The position numbers and the translations under genes are program-made. Positions 15,351 through 24,422 of a stretch of DNA of 64,000 nucleotides are shown piece after piece (position 1 is the stretch's first letter; every line of letters starts with the position of its first letter). The notes beneath the pieces were generated by a model. It made no database searches. It saw only the letters and a program-made list of their open reading frames with translations, and was not told the DNA's origin. The DNA lies in assembly GCF_008801605.1 (NCBI RefSeq), contig NZ_VZPJ01000012.1, positions 1-64,000 of the forward strand, given 5' to 3'. This DNA comes from Pseudomonas brassicacearum subsp. brassicacearum. Its GTDB lineage: Bacteria > Pseudomonadota > Gammaproteobacteria > Pseudomonadales > Pseudomonadaceae.

Positions 15351-18197
15351 ATGGCGCAGCAGTATCAACCGGGGCAACGCTGGATCAGTGACAGCGAAGC
15401 CGAGCTGGGTTTAGGCACCGTTCTGGCACAGGACGGCCGCTTGTTGACCGTGCTCTATCCGGCCACTGGCGACACTCGCCAGTACGCGCTACGGAATGCG
15501 CCGCTCACCCGTGTACGGTTTTCGCCGGGCGATGTGATCACTCACTTCGAAGGCTGGAAAATGACCGTGCGCGAAGTCGATGACGTCGACGGGTTGCTGG
15601 TCTATCACGGCCTCAACGGGCAGAACGAAGTCGTCACCCTGCCGGAAACCCAACTGTCGAACTTTATCCAGTTCCGCCTGGCGAGCGACCGTCTGTTCGC
15701 CGGCCAGATCGACCCGTTGGCCTGGTTCTCCCTGCGCTACCACACCCTGGAACACACCAGCCGCCAGTTACAGTCTTCGCTTTGGGGCCTGGGCGGCGTT
15801 CGTGCCCAGCCTATCGCCCACCAATTGCACATTGCCCGTGAAGTGGCCGACCGCATTGCGCCGCGGGTATTGCTGGCGGACGAAGTGGGCCTGGGCAAGA
15901 CCATCGAGGCCGGCCTGGTCATCCACCGTCAACTGCTGTCCGGCCGCGCCAACCGCGTCCTGATCCTGGTGCCGGAAAACCTCCAGCACCAATGGCTGGT
16001 GGAAATGCGCCGGCGCTTCAACCTGCAGGTCGCGCTGTTCGACGAAGAACGCTTCATCGAAAGCGATGCCAGCAACCCGTTCGAAGACACTCAACTGGCC
16101 CTGGTGGCGCTGGAGTGGCTGGTGGACGACGAGAAGGCCCAGGACGCGCTGTTCGCCGCCGGCTGGGACCTGATGGTGGTCGACGAGGCTCATCACCTGG
16201 TGTGGCACGAAGATCAGGTCAGCCCGCAGTACGCGCTGGTCGAACAACTCGCCGAGACAATCCCGGGCGTGCTGCTGCTGACCGCAACCCCGGAACAACT
16301 GGGCCAGGACAGCCACTTTGCTCGCCTGCGCCTGTTGGACCCAAATCGCTTCCACGACCTCAAGGCCTTCCGCGCCGAGAGCGAAAACTATCGCCCGGTG
16401 GCCGAAGCCGTGCAGGAGCTGTTGGACAAAGGCCGTCTTTCGCCTGAGGCCCACAAGACCATACAAGGCTTCCTGGGCAATGAAGGCGAAGCGTTGCTGA
16501 CCGCGGTCAATGATGGCGATGTCGAAGCCAGTGCTCGCCTGGTGCGTGAACTGCTGGACCGCCACGGCACCGGCCGCGTGCTGTTTCGCAACACCCGCGC
16601 AGCGGTGCAAGGCTTCCCCGAGCGCAAGCTGCACGCCTACCCGCTGCCGTGCCCGGACGAGTACCTCGAGCTGCCCCTGGGCGATCACCCCGAGCTGTAC
16701 CCGGAAGTCAGCTTCCAGGCCCAGCCGGACGCCAGCGAAGAAGAACGCTGGTGGCGTTTCGACCCGCGGGTGGAGTGGCTGATCGACACCCTGAAGATGC
16801 TCAAGCGCACCAAAGTACTGGTGATCTGTGCCCACGCCGAAACCGCCATGGACCTGGAAGACGCCCTGCGCGTGCGTTCCGGTATCCCGGCCACGGTGTT
16901 CCACGAAGGCATGAACATTCTGGAGCGCGACCGCGCGGCGGCCTATTTCGCCGACGAAGAGTTCGGTGCCCAGGTGCTGATCTGTTCGGAAATCGGCAGC
17001 GAGGGCCGCAACTTCCAGTTCGCCCATCACCTGGTGCTATTCGATCTGCCAGCGCACCCGGACTTGCTCGAGCAACGCATCGGTCGTCTGGACCGGATCG
17101 GCCAGAAGCACACCATCGAGCTGCATGCGCCGTACCTGGAAACCAGCCCGCAAGCGCGGCTGTTCCAGTGGTATCACGAAGCCCTGAATGCCTTCCTCAA
17201 CACCTGCCCGACTGGCAACGCCTTGCAGCATCAGTTCGGCCCGCGCCTGCTGCCATTGCTGGAAGAAGCCGACGATGGCCAGTGGCAAGCGCTGATCGAC
17301 GAAGCCCGCACCGAACGCGAGCGCCTGGAGGCCGAGCTGCACACCGGTCGCGACCGTTTGCTGGAGCTCAACTCTGGCGGCGCTGGTGAAGGCGATGCGC
17401 TGGTGGAAGCCATTCTCGAGCAGGACGACCAGTTCGCCCTGCCGATCTACATGGAAACCCTGTTCGACGCCTTTGGTATCGACAGCGAGGATCATTCGGA
17501 AAACGCGCTGATCCTCAAGCCGAGCGAAAAAATGCTCGACGCCAGCTTCCCGCTGGGCGACGACGAAGGCGTGACCATCACCTACGACCGCAACCAGGCG
17601 CTGTCGCGCGAAGACATGCAGTTCATCACCTGGGAGCACCCGATGGTGCAAGGCGGCATGGACCTGGTGCTGTCCGGTTCCATGGGCAACACCGCCGTGG
17701 CGCTGATCAAGAACAAGGCCCTCAAGCCCGGCACCGTGTTGCTGGAGCTGCTCTACGTCAGTGAAGTAGTGGCCCCACGCTCGCTGCAACTGGGCCGCTA
17801 CCTGCCGCCGGCCGCCCTGCGCTGCCTGCTGGACACCAACGGCAACGACCTCGCCGCCCGGGTCTCGTTCGAAACCTTGAACGACCAGCTCGAAAGCGTG
17901 CCCCGTGCCAGCGCCAACAAGTTCATCCAGGCCCAGCGCGACCAGCTCACGCCACGGATCAATGCCGGCGAAGAAAAGATCGCCCCGCGTCACGCCGAAC
18001 GCGTGGCCGAGGCCCAACGTCGCCTGGCCGCCGATACCGACGAGGAACTGGCCCGCCTGACCGCCCTGCAAGCGGTCAACCCGACCGTGCGCGACAGCGA
18101 ACTGGTAGCCCTGCGCCAACAGCGCGAGCAAGGCCTGGCGATGCTTGAGAAGGCGGCGTTGCGTTTGGAGGCGATTCGGGTTTTGGTGGCGGGCTGA
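15351..18197 (+). CDS. rapA: RNA polymerase-associated ATPase RapA
   Basis: RapA (HepA) is a Swi2/Snf2-type ATPase that binds RNA polymerase and helps recycle it after transcription. The 948-residue length matches the family. The N-terminal Tudor-like part covers about 1-110; motif I GLGKT is at 180-184, motif II DEAH at 278-281, and motif VI appears as IGRLDRIGQ in the second RecA lobe. The C-terminal third holds the RapA-specific domains. It is monocistronic, followed by a long palindrome instead of a partner gene. Confidence 0.96.
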   Translation: MAQQYQPGQRWISDSEAELGLGTVLAQDGRLLTVLYPATGDTRQYALRNAPLTRVRFSPGDVITHFEGWKMTVREVDDVDGLLVYHGLNGQNEVVTLPETQLSNFIQFRLASDRLFAGQIDPLAWFSLRYHTLEHTSRQLQSSLWGLGGVRAQPIAHQLHIAREVADRIAPRVLLADEVGLGKTIEAGLVIHRQLLSGRANRVLILVPENLQHQWLVEMRRRFNLQVALFDEERFIESDASNPFEDTQLALVALEWLVDDEKAQDALFAAGWDLMVVDEAHHLVWHEDQVSPQYALVEQLAETIPGVLLLTATPEQLGQDSHFARLRLLDPNRFHDLKAFRAESENYRPVAEAVQELLDKGRLSPEAHKTIQGFLGNEGEALLTAVNDGDVEASARLVRELLDRHGTGRVLFRNTRAAVQGFPERKLHAYPLPCPDEYLELPLGDHPELYPEVSFQAQPDASEEERWWRFDPRVEWLIDTLKMLKRTKVLVICAHAETAMDLEDALRVRSGIPATVFHEGMNILERDRAAAYFADEEFGAQVLICSEIGSEGRNFQFAHHLVLFDLPAHPDLLEQRIGRLDRIGQKHTIELHAPYLETSPQARLFQWYHEALNAFLNTCPTGNALQHQFGPRLLPLLEEADDGQWQALIDEARTERERLEAELHTGRDRLLELNSGGAGEGDALVEAILEQDDQFALPIYMETLFDAFGIDSEDHSENALILKPSEKMLDASFPLGDDEGVTITYDRNQALSREDMQFITWEHPMVQGGMDLVLSGSMGNTAVALIKNKALKPGTVLLELLYVSEVVAPRSLQLGRYLPPAALRCLLDTNGNDLAARVSFETLNDQLESVPRASANKFIQAQRDQLTPRINAGEEKIAPRHAERVAEAQRRLAADTDEELARLTALQAVNPTVRDSELVALRQQREQGLAMLEKAALRLEAIRVLVAG

Positions 18198-18246
18198 GAT
18201 TGACGGGGGGGCCCGATATGGGTCCCCGCTGTGGTGGTTTTATCGG

Positions 18247-18587
18247 GTGTATATCCGTTGCTGCGGTAACGGCGGCTGGCGGTTCCGCTCTTACAGCGGG
18301 TCACTTTTGGAAGAGCGCCAAAAGTAACCAAAAGCGCTTCAGCCCCACCACTTGGTGCCTCGCCTAGGCTCGGCATGCCCTCACTCCGGCATTGCTCCGT
18401 GGGCCCGCCGCGAAGGGCCCACGGAGCAATGCCTTCGTTCAGGCATGCCGAGCCTAGGCGAGGCACCAAGTGGTGGGGCAGAAGCGCTTTGGTTACTTTC
18501 GACTGGGCCGGCTTCCGGGCTTTTCGAAAGTGACCCGCCGTCAGGGCGGAACCATAAGCCGCCGTTACCGCAGCAACGGATATACAC
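18247..18587. repeat. 341-bp imperfect palindrome of two diverged inverted units
   Basis: Two units of about 165 bp face each other. The outer ends match over 31 bp (GTGTATATCCGTTGCTGCGG onward at 18247; complement ending at 18587) and the inner part pairs through a long stem around 18391-18437 (CATTGCTCCGTGGGCCC). The arms differ by substitutions and a small length difference in the middle, so they are two related copies, not one recent duplication. Short frames inside (for example 18352-18783) are by-products of the repeat. It fills the 407-nt gap between the convergent rapA and Cache genes. Confidence 0.85.
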
Positions 18588-18604
18588 ACCAAACGAAGCC
18601 CCCC

Positions 18605-19447
18605 TCAAGGACTGTAATACCCCACCGCCACCAGAAAATGCCCAACCTTCTTCAGGTAAGCATGCTTGTCCTCAACCTTGCCAGTCACCGGGTTCTTCCA
18701 ACGATACTCATACTCCCCCACATCCTGCTTGCCGATCATGGTCAGGATCGGCTCCCCCACCGGTTTGCCATCCGGATCCTTGACCTTGGCAAAATCGGTA
18801 TTGATCAAGCGCAGGTTGGTGCCATGGCCGACATACCGCCGGGTATCGAGGTCAACGACAAAGACATACAGGTCATCCTGCAGATAACCGCCCTTGAGGG
18901 AGTTAACCGCCGTCAGCGTGGCTTTCTCGTTTTTCAGCAGGTCGCTCGAGGCCTTGTCCAGCAACGCCTTGGCCTGTTCGGCGGAAGCCCGTGGCAGGTA
19001 GTAGCCGACGGCCAGGATTCGCTCGCCGACACGCTGGAAATACACATGCTTGCGCTCAACCTTGCCGTCCGCCCAGTTCTGCCAACGGTACTCGGCTTGC
19101 TGGATGCCGCTGGCCTCGGGAGTTTTCAAGGCGTCCTTGAAGGCTTTGCGCAGGTCCGGGCCCAGCACTTCGGACACGTCTCGCCCGATCAGCGCTGAGG
19201 AAGGCCCGCCGCTGGCGAGCATCACACCCTGGGTATCCACCACGAATACGTAGCGATCCTTGTCGACGAAATCCCCCTGGCGACTGAAAGCGGCAAAGGC
19301 TTTGTCGCCGTTGTCGTGGTAATAGGCCAAGGCCTTTTCCAGCAGCGAGCGGGCCGCCTGGCCGTCATCCGGTGTCGCTGCATGAACCGGTGCCAGCCCC
19401 AGCACAAGCATTGCGCCCAGCCAGGCCATCCTGTGAAAAAAAACCAT
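18605..19447 (-). CDS. Periplasmic protein with two Cache-type sensor domains
   Basis: A 280-residue protein with a signal peptide (cleavage after about HAA at residue 24) and two similar halves: KDRYVFVVDTQGVMLA...VGERILAVGYYLP and DDLYVFVVDLDTRRY...VGHFLVAVGYYSP. Each is a single-Cache (Cache_2) fold that binds small ligands in chemoreceptors. There is no membrane anchor or signalling domain after them, so it is probably a soluble periplasmic ligand binder. The ATG at 19447 has GAGGGG upstream; a longer frame runs through a REP and was rejected. Confidence 0.8.
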   Translation of the reverse strand: MVFFHRMAWLGAMLVLGLAPVHAATPDDGQAARSLLEKALAYYHDNGDKAFAAFSRQGDFVDKDRYVFVVDTQGVMLASGGPSSALIGRDVSEVLGPDLRKAFKDALKTPEASGIQQAEYRWQNWADGKVERKHVYFQRVGERILAVGYYLPRASAEQAKALLDKASSDLLKNEKATLTAVNSLKGGYLQDDLYVFVVDLDTRRYVGHGTNLRLINTDFAKVKDPDGKPVGEPILTMIGKQDVGEYEYRWKNPVTGKVEDKHAYLKKVGHFLVAVGYYSP

Positions 19448-19571
19448 ATGCGCGCCCCTCGTTCTTGTTGGTGTTTCAAGAGCGTAGACGGCGTGGGGTG
19501 ATGTTGGAGTATTCAGGGAATTGCTGGGGAGGCCTGGTGCATCAGTGGGTATTGATACTGACTGACAGGAC

Positions 19572-19639
19572 GTCATCGCGAGCAAGCTCGCTCCCACACT
19601 GGAGGTGCTTACCCTGTGGGAGCGAGCTTGCTCGCGATA
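19572..19639. repeat. REP inverted pair
   Basis: Two facing REP cores with GAGCAAGCTCGCTCCCAC, about 20 nt apart, lie between the coiled-coil gene and the Cache gene. Confidence 0.9.
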
Positions 19640-19702
19640 ACGGCGGCACATTCAGCATGATGCGCACTGACACGCCACTATCGCGAACAAACGCCAACAG
19701 GC

Positions 19703-20572
19703 TTATTGACTGCGGAGTTGCTGCTGCAAGTTCTGGATCTGCGCCTGCAGGGTGTTGATATTACGGGTGACCTGGCCGCGGAAGGCGTCGAACTCGGCGG
19801 TATTGCCGCCCTTGTCCTGCTGGCTCTTGAGCACGATCACATCCTGCTCCAGGCGATCGATAGCCGAGTTGGAAGTGGCTCTTTTCAGGGCGGTGATGTC
19901 GGCACCGATGCTCTTGAGCTGAGCATCCAGAGCGCCACCCTCGCCTTGGCTTTTCAGGGCAGTAACTTCAGCCACCAGCGTCTTGACCTGGGCTTGGAGC
20001 TCCTTGTTGGAAGCTTGCAACTGAGTGTTGGTGTTCTGCTGTTCAGTGGCCTGGGCAATGAGCTGGGCCAGTTCCTTGTCCAGGTCGGCAGACGGACCGA
20101 AGGTAGCTTGCTGTTGCTTGTACTGCTCCAGCAGTTTGTTGTCGAATTGCTTGCCCTGATCCTGCAGCTTGCTTTCCAACTGCTTGATCTGCAGTTTCAA
20201 GGCCTCACTGTCGCTCATCACGTTGGACTGGCCGGCGACGACCTTGCCGGAAAACTCCTGCAGTCGTCCCGCCGCATCTTCACTGATCCGCGCGAAGCTC
20301 TCCTGGGTGGCCACCAGTTGCTGCTCCATCAGGGAAATCTGCTGGAAGCTCCACCAGGCCAGGAAACCGAACGCACACAGCAGCGCGCCGACCAATGCCC
20401 ACAGCGGCCCGGTGCTGGGCCCCTTGACCTTGGCCGCGGCAACGGGCGCCGGGCGCGCTTGCACGTGAGGCTGGCGGTTGGGCAGGAAATCATCGTCATC
20501 GGGAATGTCGGCCCGCATCCGCAGGCTCGGTACATCATCGAAGTCGTCGTTGGCATCGTTACGCATGGGCAT
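19703..20572 (-). CDS. Single-pass membrane protein with long coiled coil
   Basis: A 289-residue protein. The first 50 residues are cytoplasmic and acidic/proline-rich (DDFDDVPSLRM, DIPDDDDF), one membrane helix follows at about 57-78 (LWALVGALLCAFGFLAWWSF), and the rest is almost entirely coiled coil, rich in Gln (ELQAQVKTLVAEVTALKSQ). No ATP-binding motif is visible, although such proteins are sometimes named ATPases. It may act in envelope organisation; that is a guess from topology. It is 106 nt upstream-facing from the epimerase gene. Confidence 0.7.
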   Translation of the reverse strand: MPMRNDANDDFDDVPSLRMRADIPDDDDFLPNRQPHVQARPAPVAAAKVKGPSTGPLWALVGALLCAFGFLAWWSFQQISLMEQQLVATQESFARISEDAAGRLQEFSGKVVAGQSNVMSDSEALKLQIKQLESKLQDQGKQFDNKLLEQYKQQQATFGPSADLDKELAQLIAQATEQQNTNTQLQASNKELQAQVKTLVAEVTALKSQGEGGALDAQLKSIGADITALKRATSNSAIDRLEQDVIVLKSQQDKGGNTAEFDAFRGQVTRNINTLQAQIQNLQQQLRSQ

Positions 20573-20678
20573 GGTTCAACCTTTGGGAAACCGGTGATGG
20601 CTTGATGCGGTGAGTATAACCCCCTCACCCGCCGCACCGATTGACCCCGAACCTGGCACTCGGTTCATGACGGGGCGA

Positions 20679-21671
20679 TCAGCGGGCACTTTGGACCTTC
20701 CACCAGGCACAAAATTCATCGAGGGCGGTCCACAGGCTGACCTGCGGATCATAATCGAGATAATGCCGGGCCCGGCTGATGTCCAGGGTGAAATTTTTGT
20801 TCATGACCTGCATGCCCAGGCGCGACAGCGTCGGTTCGGGGCGGCCCGGCCACAATTTGCAGAAACCTTCATTCAGGGCCGCGACACTATAAGCCAAGCC
20901 GTAGGAACGATAACGCCGGACCTGTGGGACTTCCATCTGGCGCATCACATAATTGACCACATCCCACAGAGGAACCGGTGCCCCATTGCTGATGTTATAG
21001 GCCTTGCCCAACGCTGAATCGGTCGCCAGCAGGCTGCTGAGCAGCGCTTCGTTGAGGTTCTGCACGCTGGTGAAATCCACTTTGTTCAGCCCGTTGCCGA
21101 CAATTGCCAGGCGCCCCTTGCGCTGCATTTTCAACAGCCGCGGAAAAATGCTCATGTCACCGGCGCCGGTCACGAAACGCGGGCGCAGGGCCAGCACTTC
21201 GAGGCCGAACTCCTGGGCGCCGAAGACTTTCTGCTCAGCCAGGTACTTGGTGGCGGCGTAAGGGTGCTTGAAGCGCTTGGGCACTTGTTCTTCAGTCAAC
21301 CCGAGGTGGTCACGCCCGTCGAAGTAGATGGACGGCGAGGACAGATGAACCAGCCGGCGAACCTTTTGCTTGAGGCAAGCCTCGACGACATTTTCCGTGA
21401 CCTGGACATTGCCCTGGTGGAAATCCTGATAACGGCCCCAGAGCCCCACGGAGCCGGCGCAATGCACCACCGCTTCGACATCCAGGCACAAATCCCGGGC
21501 CAGCAGCGGGTCGCTCAGATCCCCTTGGACAAACTGTGCACCGCGACGCACCAGGTGCTCCACGCTCTCGGCCCGGCGACCGTTGACCCGTACATCCAGG
21601 CCTTGCTCCAGGGCGAAACGCGCGAAGCGCCCGCCGATGAAGCCGCTCGCGCCGGTGACCAGAATTTTCAT
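20679..21671 (-). CDS. NAD(P)-dependent epimerase/dehydratase (extended SDR)
   Basis: A 330-residue extended short-chain dehydrogenase. The cofactor loop GASGFIGG is at residues 7-14 with GDLSDP near 50, and the active pair is in the YxxxK block PYAATK near 142. The 3-beta-hydroxysteroid-dehydrogenase/isomerase-like subgroup is the best fit (SVGLWGRY, DFTSVQNLNEALL). Substrate unknown; sugar nucleotides, sterol-like or terpenoid alcohols are possible. No operon partner. Confidence 0.8.
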   Translation of the reverse strand: MKILVTGASGFIGGRFARFALEQGLDVRVNGRRAESVEHLVRRGAQFVQGDLSDPLLARDLCLDVEAVVHCAGSVGLWGRYQDFHQGNVQVTENVVEACLKQKVRRLVHLSSPSIYFDGRDHLGLTEEQVPKRFKHPYAATKYLAEQKVFGAQEFGLEVLALRPRFVTGAGDMSIFPRLLKMQRKGRLAIVGNGLNKVDFTSVQNLNEALLSSLLATDSALGKAYNISNGAPVPLWDVVNYVMRQMEVPQVRRYRSYGLAYSVAALNEGFCKLWPGRPEPTLSRLGMQVMNKNFTLDISRARHYLDYDPQVSLWTALDEFCAWWKVQSAR

Positions 21672-21756
21672 GAATGCTCCTAAGAAATGCGGTTACGAGT
21701 CTCGCGCTACAACCTGCAAATTTATCTGTGCGCCGCTTTTACCAGCAGCTTGACGT

Positions 21757-22656
21757 CTACTGCGCCTCCCAAGGCACCAGCCACTGCCGGGAGGAGCGGA
21801 TCAACTGTTCGGTCAACAAGCCGAGCAACTGCCCGCCATTGCGCCAATGATGCCAGTACAGCGGCACATCGATCGGTTTATCTGCCAGCAATTCCACCAG
21901 CACGCCTCGCTCCAGCTGTTCGCGCACTTGCAGCTCCGGCACGAGCCCCCAGCCCAGCCCGACTTCAGCAAGACGAATGAAACCTTCGGACGAGGGGCAC
22001 AGATGGTGCTCGAAACCGCCCTCCACGCCCACGGACGCAAGGTAGCGGTGCTGCAGGAAGTCATCCGGGCCAAACACCAATGCCGGCGTATGGGCCAGTT
22101 GATCGGCCCGTACCCCGTCGGGGAAATGCCGGGCAATGAACGCCGGGCTGGCCAGCGCCCGGTAGCGCATCGCTCCCAGCAACACGCTGCGGGCGCCCGC
22201 CACCGGACGTTCGCTGGCGCAGACACACGCCGCCACTTCACCGGCGCGCATGCGCTTGAGGCCAACGGTCTGGTCCTCCACCACCAGGTCGAGCAACAGG
22301 TGATGCTCGGCGCAGAAATCGCCCACGGCCGCCGCCCACCAGGTTGCCAGGCTGTCGGCGTTCAAGGCGATGCGCAAACGTTCCGGCAGACCCTCTTCAT
22401 CCAGGGCCGGCACCAGGCTTTGCAGGTCGCGCTCAAGCAGACGCACCTGTTGCACGTGATTGAGCAGCCGTCGGCCGATCTCCGTGGGTGCCGGCGGCGT
22501 GGCACGTACCAGCACGGGCTGGCCGATGCGCGCTTCCAACAGTTTGATCCGTTGGGAAATGGCCGATTGCGATAAACCCAACACCTGGGCCGCGCGTTCG
22601 AAACCGGCCTGCTCGACCACGGCAGCCAGGGCAGAAAGCAATTTGTAGTCGAACAT
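21757..22656 (-). CDS. argP: LysR-type regulator of arginine/lysine export
   Basis: ArgP (IciA/LysG) activates the divergent basic-amino-acid exporter in response to arginine or lysine. The 299-residue protein starts at ATG 22656 (MFDYKLLSAL). The winged HTH is at about 3-60 (ERAAQVLGLSQSAISQRIKLLE) and the LysR effector domain follows. The 97-nt gap to the divergent lysE-type gene is the usual control region. Confidence 0.88.
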   Translation of the reverse strand: MFDYKLLSALAAVVEQAGFERAAQVLGLSQSAISQRIKLLEARIGQPVLVRATPPAPTEIGRRLLNHVQQVRLLERDLQSLVPALDEEGLPERLRIALNADSLATWWAAAVGDFCAEHHLLLDLVVEDQTVGLKRMRAGEVAACVCASERPVAGARSVLLGAMRYRALASPAFIARHFPDGVRADQLAHTPALVFGPDDFLQHRYLASVGVEGGFEHHLCPSSEGFIRLAEVGLGWGLVPELQVREQLERGVLVELLADKPIDVPLYWHHWRNGGQLLGLLTEQLIRSSRQWLVPWEAQ

Positions 22657-22753
22657 CAGTTTTCCTAATGAGCAATCAGCAGGATTGGTTTTTCTTATAC
22701 AACCCTTCCCCGGAGAATGGCCAGCATTCGTACACAAACCGGGGATCAAACCT

Positions 22754-23356
22754 ATGTGGCAAAGTTATATGAACGGCCTGCTGGTAGCCCTTGGGCTGAT
22801 CATGGCCATCGGCGCCCAGAACGCATTTGTGCTGGCCCAGAGCCTGCGCCGCGAACATCATCTGCCCGTGGCGGCGCTGTGCGTCACATTCGATGCGCTG
22901 CTGGTCGCCGCCGGGGTTTTCGGCTTGGCGACATTGCTGGCCCAGAGTCCGTTGCTGCTGTCGATAGCCCGCTGGGGCGGTGCGGCTTTCCTGCTCTGGT
23001 ACGGCAGCCTGGCACTGCGCCGGGCCTGCTCGAAGCAAAGCCTGCAACAGGGGGGAAACCAGGCCGTGCGCTCGCTGCGGGCGGTGCTGCTCAGCGCCCT
23101 GGCGGTGACGCTGCTCAACCCCCACGTCTACCTCGACACCGTGCTGCTGATCGGCTCCCTCGGTGCCCAGCAGAGCGTGCCCGGCGCCTATGTCGTGGGC
23201 GCGGCCAGTGCCTCGCTGCTGTGGTTCTTCACCCTGGCCTTCGGCGCTGCGTGGCTGGCACCCTGGCTCGCTCGCCCAAGCACCTGGCGGATCCTCGACC
23301 TGCTCGTGGCGACGATGATGTTTACCGTGGCGGTGCAATTGATCGTGAACGGCTGA
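22754..23356 (+). CDS. LysE/ArgO family amino-acid exporter
   Basis: A 200-residue inner-membrane exporter with about six helices. The family signature GLIMAIGAQNAFVL is near residues 14-27, and NPHVYLD near 124. It should expel excess L-arginine or L-lysine. The ATG at 22754 is preceded by GGGGAT. Divergent argP next to it supports the ArgO-type role rather than a homoserine-lactone exporter. Confidence 0.88.
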   Translation: MWQSYMNGLLVALGLIMAIGAQNAFVLAQSLRREHHLPVAALCVTFDALLVAAGVFGLATLLAQSPLLLSIARWGGAAFLLWYGSLALRRACSKQSLQQGGNQAVRSLRAVLLSALAVTLLNPHVYLDTVLLIGSLGAQQSVPGAYVVGAASASLLWFFTLAFGAAWLAPWLARPSTWRILDLLVATMMFTVAVQLIVNG

Positions 23357-23531
23357 TTATTCCAAACCGCTCTGGAACCTCTATTCCACACAGTTGTTGC
23401 GTGGTTATGCCGCACCCCCGGTGCTATGATCCGACTCCTGCGCCGCAAAGAGTACAAACTCCCCGGCGCTAGTCTGGCCGCCCGTGATCGGCCTTGCGCT
23501 CACCGCAACTGACCTGATTAGGAGAATCACC

Positions 23532-24128
23532 ATGGCTTTCGAATTGCCGCCGCTGCCCTATCCACACGATGCACTGCAGCCGCACATCTCCAAAGAGACT
23601 CTGGAATACCACCACGACAAGCACCACAACACCTATGTCGTGAACCTGAACAACCTGGTGCCTGGCACCGAGTTCGAAGGCAAGACCCTGGAAGAAATCG
23701 TCAAGACTTCCTCGGGCGGTATCTTCAACAACGCCGCTCAGGTCTGGAACCACACCTTCTACTGGAACTGCCTGGCGCCAAACGCCGGCGGTCAACCAAC
23801 CGGCGCGCTGGCTGAAGCCATCAACAAGGCCTTCGGTTCGTTCGACAAGTTCAAGGAAGAATTCAGCAAGACGTCCATCGGCACCTTCGGTTCCGGCTGG
23901 GGCTGGCTGGTGAAAAAGGCTGACGGTTCCCTGGCCCTGGCCAGCACCATCGGCGCCGGCAACCCGCTGACCAGCGGCGACACCCCGCTGCTGACCTGCG
24001 ACGTGTGGGAACACGCCTACTACATCGACTACCGCAACGTTCGTCCGAAATACGTCGAAGCGTTCTGGAACCTGGTCAACTGGAAATTCGTCGCCGAGCA
24101 GTTCGAAGGCAAAGCCTTCACCGCCTAA
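23532..24128 (+). CDS. sodB: Iron superoxide dismutase
   Basis: SodB converts superoxide to H2O2 and O2 in the cytoplasm. The 198-residue protein has all metal ligands: His27, His74, Asp157 and His161. Gln70 in AAQVWNHTFYW is the outer-sphere residue typical of Fe-type enzymes. The ATG is preceded by AGGAGAATCACC. A strong terminator closes the gene. It is followed by bifA, the same order as in P. aeruginosa. Confidence 0.97.
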   Translation: MAFELPPLPYPHDALQPHISKETLEYHHDKHHNTYVVNLNNLVPGTEFEGKTLEEIVKTSSGGIFNNAAQVWNHTFYWNCLAPNAGGQPTGALAEAINKAFGSFDKFKEEFSKTSIGTFGSGWGWLVKKADGSLALASTIGAGNPLTSGDTPLLTCDVWEHAYYIDYRNVRPKYVEAFWNLVNWKFVAEQFEGKAFTA

Positions 24129-24146
24129 GCGTCGATGCCAGACAAG

Positions 24147-24175
24147 AAAACCCGGCGTCGTGCCGGGTTTTTTTT
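24147..24175 (+). terminator. Rho-independent terminator after sodB
   Basis: AACCCGGC-GTCGT-GCCGGGTT followed by six more T, 19 nt past the sodB stop. It separates sodB from bifA. The roughly 245 nt beyond it hold no other feature I can name. Confidence 0.93.
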
Positions 24176-24422
24176 GCCGGGCAAAAATGACCGCAGGCAA
24201 AATACCTCGGGTCTGGAACCCAAGAAAAAATCCCTGGAGGCCTCAAGTTGCGGCCCCTTCCAACCGACACAATGGTCGTAGAGCAATCACTCTGGAAAAA
24301 ACGTACATCGGTGAGGTTTCAAGCGAAAACCCTTGTGTTTGATTGTCCCTTTGACTGACATCACAGGATTGCCAATACTCATGGCAACTTGACGCTACCC
24401 GCACGGAACAAGGAACCACTCT

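Noticed and set aside
18352..18783. 143-codon frame in the rapA-Cache gap
   Set aside because: It lies in the long palindrome and reads into the Cache gene on the other strand; the repeat itself explains the open frame.
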